A stretch of 7,611 nucleotides of DNA from Planctomycetaceae bacterium (lineage in GTDB: Bacteria; Planctomycetota; Planctomycetia; Pirellulales; UBA1268), in NCBI GenBank assembly GCA_947453875.1, contig CANGIH010000101.1:1-7611 (forward strand). Direction: 5' to 3'. The notes under the pieces are model-generated. The model saw only the letters and a program-made list of their open reading frames with translations, was not told where the DNA came from and made no database searches. Each line of letters begins with the position of its first letter. Position 1 is the stretch's first letter. Below, one piece after another: positions 1 through 7,611 of this stretch. The translations under genes and the position numbers were made by a program.

Positions 1-40
1 AGTGGTGGGGGCGGCGGTTCATGCGAGTGTTCCCTGTCAT
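1..40 (-). CDS. Probable N-terminal start of a DUF1501-type gene, cut by the left window edge
   Basis: About 15 nt after the stop of the PSD1 gene there is an ATG at 40 with AAGG five bases upstream, followed by an in-frame ATG at 22 with AGGG nine bases upstream. The frame stays open to the window edge and reads MTGNTR-MNRRPHH. Only 13 codons are visible, so no domain can be seen. The assignment rests on context: in Planctomycetes, genes of the PSCyt1/DUF1549/DUF1553 type are commonly followed directly by a DUF1501 gene, whose products often start with a short Arg/His-rich segment. The tight spacing suggests co-transcription and perhaps translational coupling. It could equally be a chance open stretch. 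The ATG at 22 gives the more family-like N-terminus. Confidence 0.35.
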   Translation of the reverse strand, partial: MTGNTRMNRRPHH

Positions 41-54
41 GCTTGCCTTGCTCG

Positions 55-3315
<3,261 letters not shown>

Positions 3316-3439
3316 GTCCAAAACCCTCCCAGGACCGTGGGGCCGAGGGCACACCCCCGCCCACCCCCGATTGACGCCGCTCCAATGGCGGACCAACCCC
3401 GCCAGTTTACTCTGGAACACGCCGATCGGAACCTGGAAA

Positions 3440-3457
3440 CGGGGGGCTGATTCCCCG
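3440..3457 (-). terminator. GC hairpin just after the propeller gene stop codon, possible weak terminator
   Basis: Five nucleotides after the TGA of the propeller gene, the minus strand reads CGGGG, an 8-nt loop, CCCCG, then TTTCC. A 5-bp all-GC stem followed by only three T residues is a weak intrinsic-terminator shape. It may instead be chance in GC-rich DNA. If it works, it would reduce read-through into the PSD1 gene. Confidence 0.27.
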
Positions 3458-3462
3458 CCGAT

Positions 3463-4422
3463 TCAACGGAGCGGAAGGCCTTCGAGATCCTTGCCGTCGA
3501 TCGAGAGCACCTGGAAGTGATGAACGGCGGGCACATCGGCCTGCCAGCTCCACACCACTTTCTTCTCAGGGGAGACCTCGACGAGGCGCTCGCCATGTTT
3601 GCCGACATGGTAACTGGCGATCATCGTGTTGCCGCTGGGGAGCCGCTGGATGCCGCAGGCATCGGCGATCGCCCCATCGACGTCGGCGGTGTCGATCTGC
3701 CAACGGATCTTCCCATCCTTGTCGAACTCGACGACCCGGTTGCCGTTGGTGAGGCCGGCAAGGATGCCGCCGTCGGCAAGCGTGATCGCGGTGAACGGCC
3801 AGGTGTTGAGCTGCGGGGCGGCCGGGTCGCGGGTGCCGATCCGCGCCAGTTCCTTGCCGGTGGCGTCGTAGCGGATGATCGCGAAGTCGAACAGATGCGG
3901 GCAGAGGTAGGTGCCGTCGGCCTGCTTGCGGCTCATCCGCGTCTGCATGTGACCGTTGGCCTTCTGACACGCAAGCGGAAACTCGACCTTCACCGTGCCG
4001 TCGGTGGCGATCTCGAGAAGACGCGGATCCGGCCCCGCCTCGGTGAGGACGTAAGTCCCATCGGGGGTCTTCTGAATACTGTTGATCTCCTCCTGCGTGC
4101 CGTCGTACCGCCACACCACCCGATCGGCGGCACCGTTCTTCCCGCGCTCGATCTCGACGGCCGCCCCCCCGGGCCCACCATCCCCGCGCGAGAGGGCGAG
4201 GAGAACGTTGCCATTGGGGAGGACCCAACCCTCACGGGTGTTCGCCGGATGGCTCCATTCCACCCTGCCGTCGGGGTGCTCGGCAGAGATCTCGACGATC
4301 GCCGTCCGCGGCCCGCAGACGAGGACACGGCGGGAGGGCGTCGTGGCCGCCTCCGCGGCGACGATCGCGGCGAGCCACGCCAGGAGGGCCAGCGGCATGG
4401 TGCCAAAGCGGAGGGAACTCAT
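3463..4422 (-). CDS. Exported PQQ-like / arylsulfotransferase-like beta-propeller protein
   Basis: Protein of 319 residues. The ATG at 4422 is preferred because GGAG lies 7 nt upstream; an in-frame ATG at 4479 has no well-spaced site and would put polar residues ahead of the signal peptide. Residues 1-26 (MSSLRFGT, a hydrophobic stretch, then AAEA-A) look like a Sec signal cleaved near Ala25. The rest consists of repeated blade-like units: a DGR/DGK turn, V-x-W (VEW, VVW, IRW, VVW), then an 'LP-NGN-x-L' or 'PDGTY' strand. Examples are GRVEWSHP, GWVLPNGNVLLAL, FDKDGKIRWQID and IQRLPSGNTMIASYHV. Five to six such units fit a single propeller domain. Planctomycetes and Verrucomicrobia carry many such small secreted propellers; no catalytic role is established. 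The conserved His/Arg active-site set of true arylsulfate sulfotransferases is not evident, so a binding or scaffold role is more likely than catalysis. It lies 147 bp upstream of the PSD1 gene. Confidence 0.85.
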   Translation of the reverse strand: MSSLRFGTMPLALLAWLAAIVAAEAATTPSRRVLVCGPRTAIVEISAEHPDGRVEWSHPANTREGWVLPNGNVLLALSRGDGGPGGAAVEIERGKNGAADRVVWRYDGTQEEINSIQKTPDGTYVLTEAGPDPRLLEIATDGTVKVEFPLACQKANGHMQTRMSRKQADGTYLCPHLFDFAIIRYDATGKELARIGTRDPAAPQLNTWPFTAITLADGGILAGLTNGNRVVEFDKDGKIRWQIDTADVDGAIADACGIQRLPSGNTMIASYHVGKHGERLVEVSPEKKVVWSWQADVPAVHHFQVLSIDGKDLEGLPLR

Positions 4423-4544
4423 GAAACAGCTCCGACGGAAAAGGGGACGGTTGGGCACGCAGGAACGCGAGCATGGCATCCTAACCGATCACCACCCCGG
4501 CCCGCCGCCCGCCAGGAGAACCGCGGCAAGTCGATCGTCACCTT

Positions 4545-4565
4545 CGCTTGCAGCACGGGCAAGCG
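4545..4565 (-). terminator. Perfect 7-bp hairpin downstream of the DUF1254 gene
   Basis: CGCTTGC (minus strand), a 7-nt loop and GCAAGCG form a perfect stem that starts 43 nt past the TGA of the DUF1254 gene and lies 122 nt upstream of the propeller ATG. No T-run follows, so it does not meet the full definition of a Rho-independent terminator. It could be a mRNA 3'-end stabiliser, part of a 5' leader, a protein-binding inverted repeat, or chance. The rest of this 186-bp gap shows no recognisable promoter or small gene. Confidence 0.3.
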
Positions 4566-4608
4566 CTCTCTCTCCACACCGCTCTATCAACGGATCGGCA
4601 TGAGCGGA

Positions 4609-6282
4609 TCAGCGACGCCGCACGATTTCACGATCTGAACCCCGGCCAAACAGGATCCTTCGCCCCTTGACACCGCCACTGCCGCGCGGAGACGGCGGGA
4701 TCGCGCTGGCCGAGATCGTCGCATCGTTTCTCACGATCGCAACGACACCCACAGCCTCGACGGGAGTGTCTTCATCCCCCCCATCCAAGGCCACGACGCC
4801 AGTTTCGGTGAGGGGTCTTGCCGGCGGCGGCGACCACGATCCGTCGAGCGCCGCCTCATCGGGCCAGTAGAGGCGGAGATAGAGCGAGAAGGAGCCCTCC
4901 GGTGCGACCAATAGGTTCGCCGGAACCGGCTCGCCCGCCTCCGGCGCCGGGCCGACGTGGATCGTGAGGGAGCCGTCCGCCGCCAACTCGACTTCCGCCG
5001 CGTGCGAGCCGATCGCATGCCGGCCTTCGCCGGTCGGCAGGGCGTGGCGATCGTCGTAGACCGTCAGCGACCAGAAGGCCCGCGCAGGGGGAAGAGCGCC
5101 GGCGGGAAAGGTCACCCGGTAGTGCCGTCCGCCGTCGAGCCTTTCCCCGTGGGCATCGAGGTCGAGATAGTAGTAGCGGGCCTCGTGGGCCGTGTTCACG
5201 AAGACGTTCGACTTCGCCACCGCCGTTCTCGTCAGATAGTCGGCACCGAACGAGGCCCCGTTGTCGACCGTGGTCCAGTGGGCCGGAAGCGCTCGCCCGA
5301 CGTTGCGGAACTGGAACAGCGGCCCCACCACCTCTTTCTCCGCATCGGCTGCGGCGGTCAGGGCAACCGTACGGATCTCGGGATCCGCCTCGATCGCATG
5401 GAGGAGACGGTGGAGACGGGCGTAGAGCGACTCCTCACCCGGCAGCGGCGGGACGGCGGCGAGGATCTCCGGCAGCGCTTCGAAGAACGACTCCGGGGAA
5501 ACCCCCTCCCGGTGCCTGCCCCGCCCGGCGAGGTTCGGCAGCCAACGGGCGCTCGACCAATCGTGCGACCGCGGCGAGCCATCGAACTCCGCGAGCGGAT
5601 AGGCCACGATCTGGTTGACCGCCGGTAGCACGGCGAGCCTGTCCTCGTCGGTACCATCGACGTGGACGCGTGGCAGGCAGTAGCCGTAGCGGGTCGGACA
5701 GCGGAACACGGCCTTGATCCCCGCCGGCACGTCCCCCTCCCAATCGGGCCCGACGATGAGATAGCACCCCGGCTGCGTGCCATGCATCCGCCCGACCTCC
5801 GCGAAGGCGTCGGTGCGATGATCGCCGAGTTGGTAGAGCCAGAACCGGTCGCCGAAATCGGGGATCTGGATGACGACCGCATCCTCGGCAAGGTCGAACA
5901 TCCCGAAGCCGTAGATCACGTCCTGGTTCGCGCAGGGGACGATCGTCGTCCGCGGACGGATGATGTCGGTGAGCATCGCCAACCGATTGATCGGCGCCAC
6001 CGGAATCCCGCCACACCGCCCCGGTGCGGGCACGCGCTCCAAGGAGGCCCGGCACTGGTGGAGATACACAAGCGCCCAGCCCCACACGTACGCCTCGTGG
6101 GCGGTGCGGCGGAGTTCGTCGAGCGGGAACGGCACCTGATCGGCAGGCGGCGCGGCGGCGGGGATCATCGCCCGTGGGATCGGCGTCGCGGAGAATCCAC
6201 GCGGGCCGCCCAGGGTGAGCGGCAGCACGACGAGCGTCAGCAGGACGGATCGCGAAAGTCGGCGGAAAGCTGGTGCGGACAC
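4609..6282 (-). CDS. Exported DUF1254/DUF1214 domain protein with an atypical C-terminal tail
   Basis: Protein of 557 residues. The GTG start at 6282 has GAGGG 8 nt upstream and gives a signal peptide: MSAPAFRRLSRS, a hydrophobic core LLTLVVLPLTL, and a possible cleavage after FSA (residue 32). The first downstream ATG (residue 39) would remove this signal. The DUF1254 region at about 60-230 shows AYVWGWALVY, PCANQDVIYGFGMFDL (family NxDTxY-like block), IPDFGDRFWLYQLGD and an NQIVAYPL segment. The DUF1214 region at about 345-490 shows the D-x-x-G-E-R-L-D-G motif, FPAGALPPARAFWSLTVYD, AIGSH, DGSLTIHV, NLLVAPEGSFSLYLRLYWPD and LDGSWSPPP. The pair is a known domain architecture of secreted proteins with no firmly established activity. 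Family members normally end soon after the 'WxPP' block; here about 65 more residues follow, ending in a basic stretch GRGSDREIVRRR. Those codons end in A or T more often than the body, and a G7 tract lies at the junction. The domain call is firm; the natural C-terminus is uncertain. Confidence 0.93.
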   Translation of the reverse strand: MSAPAFRRLSRSVLLTLVVLPLTLGGPRGFSATPIPRAMIPAAAPPADQVPFPLDELRRTAHEAYVWGWALVYLHQCRASLERVPAPGRCGGIPVAPINRLAMLTDIIRPRTTIVPCANQDVIYGFGMFDLAEDAVVIQIPDFGDRFWLYQLGDHRTDAFAEVGRMHGTQPGCYLIVGPDWEGDVPAGIKAVFRCPTRYGYCLPRVHVDGTDEDRLAVLPAVNQIVAYPLAEFDGSPRSHDWSSARWLPNLAGRGRHREGVSPESFFEALPEILAAVPPLPGEESLYARLHRLLHAIEADPEIRTVALTAAADAEKEVVGPLFQFRNVGRALPAHWTTVDNGASFGADYLTRTAVAKSNVFVNTAHEARYYYLDLDAHGERLDGGRHYRVTFPAGALPPARAFWSLTVYDDRHALPTGEGRHAIGSHAAEVELAADGSLTIHVGPAPEAGEPVPANLLVAPEGSFSLYLRLYWPDEAALDGSWSPPPARPLTETGVVALDGGDEDTPVEAVGVVAIVRNDATISASAIPPSPRGSGGVKGRRILFGRGSDREIVRRR

Positions 6283-6570
6283 GATCGGGGCCCTCGGAAA
6301 TGTGCGTGGTCGGTGGTCGCTTGAATGCCATCACCCCCGCGACAACAGCGATCCCAATGACACGACCACATCCGGCTCATCCGACACCCTTTCGCGACCT
6401 GAACACGGCCGACGACATCGTCGATCGACACACTCGACATTGTCACCTTCGACCAATCGGCAGCATCGCCCCCAACACCCCCGGCGGAATGCCGATCGGT
6501 GGGGTCGTGATGGCTGGAGCGACGTCGATGGCCCTCGGCACGCCGCCGCCGCGCGGTGGCCGCTCGCCCG
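6283..6570. other. 288-bp intergenic region between phoD and the DUF1254 gene
   Basis: No coding segment with family-like sequence is seen on either strand; frames that stay open are short and low in complexity. The region holds the inverted repeat at 6452-6500 and the GAGGG ribosome-binding site at about 6291-6295 (minus strand) for the GTG start at 6282. It is long enough to contain a promoter for the DUF1254 gene, but I found no convincing -35/-10 pair. No T-rich intrinsic terminator follows phoD. Confidence 0.6.
6452..6500 (-). repeat. 11-bp inverted repeat with 27-nt loop, possible RNA hairpin downstream of phoD
   Basis: The minus strand reads ACCGATCGGCA, 27 nt, then TGCCGATTGGT. Ten of 11 positions pair as Watson-Crick and the remaining one is G-U, so the stem is continuous in minus-strand RNA. 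On the plus strand the same position would be an A-C mismatch. It begins about 70 nt after the phoD stop and lacks a following T-tract. It could be a 3'-end or leader RNA structure, or an operator-like site. Function is not shown. Confidence 0.4.
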
Positions 6571-7611
6571 TCAGTCGCGAACAAGCCCCGGCCGGCCGTT
6601 GTCGATGCGGAAGCTCGCGGCGGTCGACACCGTACCGCCGGGCCGGTCGACAAAATCGACCACCTCGAAATCGGCGTGGACCGCGTCGGGGGTCATCCGG
6701 CAGCGGACGTATCCCCGCTTTTGCGAGTGGAACTTAAGGCCGGGATTCTCGGCCAGGATCGCATCGAGTCCCGCCGGGGTGGCGGTGCCATTTCCCCCTG
6801 ACGAGATCGACGTTCCCACCAACTCCGTCCCGACGACGCGTGACGAATGGCCGTCGAAGTCGTTGACGAGGTCGTTGGCCCAGTGGCTATGGATGTCGCC
6901 GGTGAGGACTATTCCGTTGGCCTCGGGCCTCTCCGCGAACGCCCGGAGGATCCGCCGCCGCTGCTGCTCGTAACCGGGCCACTGGTCCATGCTGTAAGCC
7001 TCGGCGGGCCCCACCGCGCGGTCGATCCGCGCCATCATCACTTGCTGCGCGATCACGTTCCAGCGCGCCTGCGACGCGCGGAAGCCATCGAGGAGCCACG
7101 CCTCCTGCTCCGAGCCGGTGAGGGTGGCGTCGTCGCGCATCTCCTCGCCGCAGGGGGCCTTGTTGCCATCACCGCAGGGCTGATCGGTGCGGTATTGCCT
7201 CGTGTCGAGGATCGAAAATTCCGTGAGGCGGCCCCACGATGCGCGACGGTAGAGCGTCATGTGAGGCCCGTCGGGGAGATTCGCCGCGCGGAGCGGCATG
7301 TGCTCCCAGTAAGCGCGGTAGGCCCAGCTCCGCCGCTCGAGCAGCATCTCGGGGGTGGCGTCGGCCGGGTTGGGATTGGTGGCGGCGTAGTTGTCCTCCA
7401 CCTCGTGATCATCCCAGGTGACCAGCCACGGGCAGGCAGCGTGGGCGGCTTGGAGGAGCGGATCGGTCTTGTAGAGCGCATGCCGGGCACGGAATCCGGT
7501 CAGTGAGTCGGTGAGACCGCAATCATGGCGGCGGACTTTCATCTCCCGCGCCGGGTATTCGTAGATGTAGTCGCCGAGATGGAGGATGAGATCGAGGCTG
7601 TCGCGGGCCAT
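6571..7611 (-). CDS. phoD: PhoD-family alkaline phosphatase (phosphodiesterase/monoesterase), N-terminus outside window
   Basis: The last 346 or so residues of a PhoD-like metallophosphatase; the frame is open to the window edge. The Met at the edge is probably internal, since the family reads 'xMAxxxxDLxLHLGDYIYEY' there. PhoD enzymes hydrolyse phosphate mono- and diesters outside the cytoplasm, using iron and calcium. Visible metal-site signatures (numbered from the edge) are HLGDYIYEY with Asp14 and Tyr17, WDDHEVEDN with Asp67, Asp68, His69 and Asn74, and GDIHSHW with Asp239, His241 and His243. The segment LDTRQYRTDQPC plus a second Cys eight residues later (146, 154), the SQARWNVIAQQVMMA block and GTSISSGG are also typical. 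The Cys metal ligand, the N-terminal PhoD_N domain and the export signal must lie upstream of the window. The C-terminus (stop at 6571) looks complete. A role in phosphorus acquisition is inferred from the family. No Pho box can be assessed because the promoter is not in the window. Confidence 0.95.
   Translation of the reverse strand: MARDSLDLILHLGDYIYEYPAREMKVRRHDCGLTDSLTGFRARHALYKTDPLLQAAHAACPWLVTWDDHEVEDNYAATNPNPADATPEMLLERRSWAYRAYWEHMPLRAANLPDGPHMTLYRRASWGRLTEFSILDTRQYRTDQPCGDGNKAPCGEEMRDDATLTGSEQEAWLLDGFRASQARWNVIAQQVMMARIDRAVGPAEAYSMDQWPGYEQQRRRILRAFAERPEANGIVLTGDIHSHWANDLVNDFDGHSSRVVGTELVGTSISSGGNGTATPAGLDAILAENPGLKFHSQKRGYVRCRMTPDAVHADFEVVDFVDRPGGTVSTAASFRIDNGRPGLVRD

Noticed and set aside
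3316..3420. Upstream extension of the PSD1 protein to the GTG at 3420
   Set aside because: It would add 35 residues before the signal peptide without a good ribosome-binding site, while the GTG at 3315 has a strong GGGAGGG 8 nt upstream.
3404..3431. Possible sigma-70 promoter for the PSD1 gene (minus strand TTCCGA, 16 nt, TAAACT)
   Set aside because: Only about 3/6 and 4/6 matches to the consensus with a short spacer; not distinguishable from chance, and planctomycete promoters are poorly defined.
3517..4638. A 373-codon plus-strand open frame, opposite the propeller gene
   Set aside because: The minus-strand frame has a signal peptide, a ribosome-binding site and repeated propeller blades; the plus-strand product has none and runs out over the intergenic gap.
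6237..6653. A 138-codon minus-strand open frame covering the phoD-DUF1254 gap
   Set aside because: It overlaps the coding ends of both flanking genes out of frame, is Arg/Ser/Cys-rich without motifs, and lacks a good ribosome-binding site.

Overview
The window is GC-rich DNA (roughly two thirds G+C by eye). It carries four clear protein genes and the probable start of a fifth, all on the minus strand. The lineage marker is the largest gene, a PSCyt1/PSCyt2(DUF1549)/PSD1(DUF1553) protein. This architecture is characteristic of Planctomycetes and related PVC bacteria, so the source is most likely a planctomycete, perhaps Pirellulales-like. I cannot place it more finely from sequence alone.

In transcription order, from the right edge to the left: (1) a PhoD-type alkaline phosphatase whose N-terminus lies outside the window (6571-7611); (2) a 288-bp gap with an inverted repeat that could fold in the phoD 3' transcript; (3) an exported DUF1254/DUF1214 protein with an unusual C-terminal tail (4609-6282); (4) a 186-bp gap with a short perfect hairpin; (5) a small exported beta-propeller protein of the PQQ-like/arylsulfotransferase-like type (3463-4422); (6) a 147-bp gap with a GC hairpin just after the propeller stop codon; (7) the PSCyt1-DUF1549-DUF1553 protein, with two CxxCH haem motifs (55-3315, GTG start); (8) about 15 nt later, a short open stretch cut by the left edge, probably the start of the DUF1501 gene that normally follows such genes.

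Every protein whose N-terminus is visible has a Sec-type signal peptide, and PhoD enzymes are also exported, so the common theme is the cell envelope or periplasm. The PSD1 gene and the downstream start codon form a tight pair that is very likely co-transcribed. The other genes are separated by 147-288 bp and may be independent units. The sequence does not show that all four act in one pathway. Phosphate release (PhoD) is the only biochemical activity that can be named with confidence.

I see no RNA gene, mobile element, CRISPR array or defence system. The points most worth checking are a nine-base homopolymer at the signal peptide/haem-domain junction of the PSD1 gene, a seven-base G tract at the start of the atypical DUF1254 tail where any one-base change shortens the protein, and an inverted repeat whose single imperfect pair is a G-U wobble only in minus-strand RNA.
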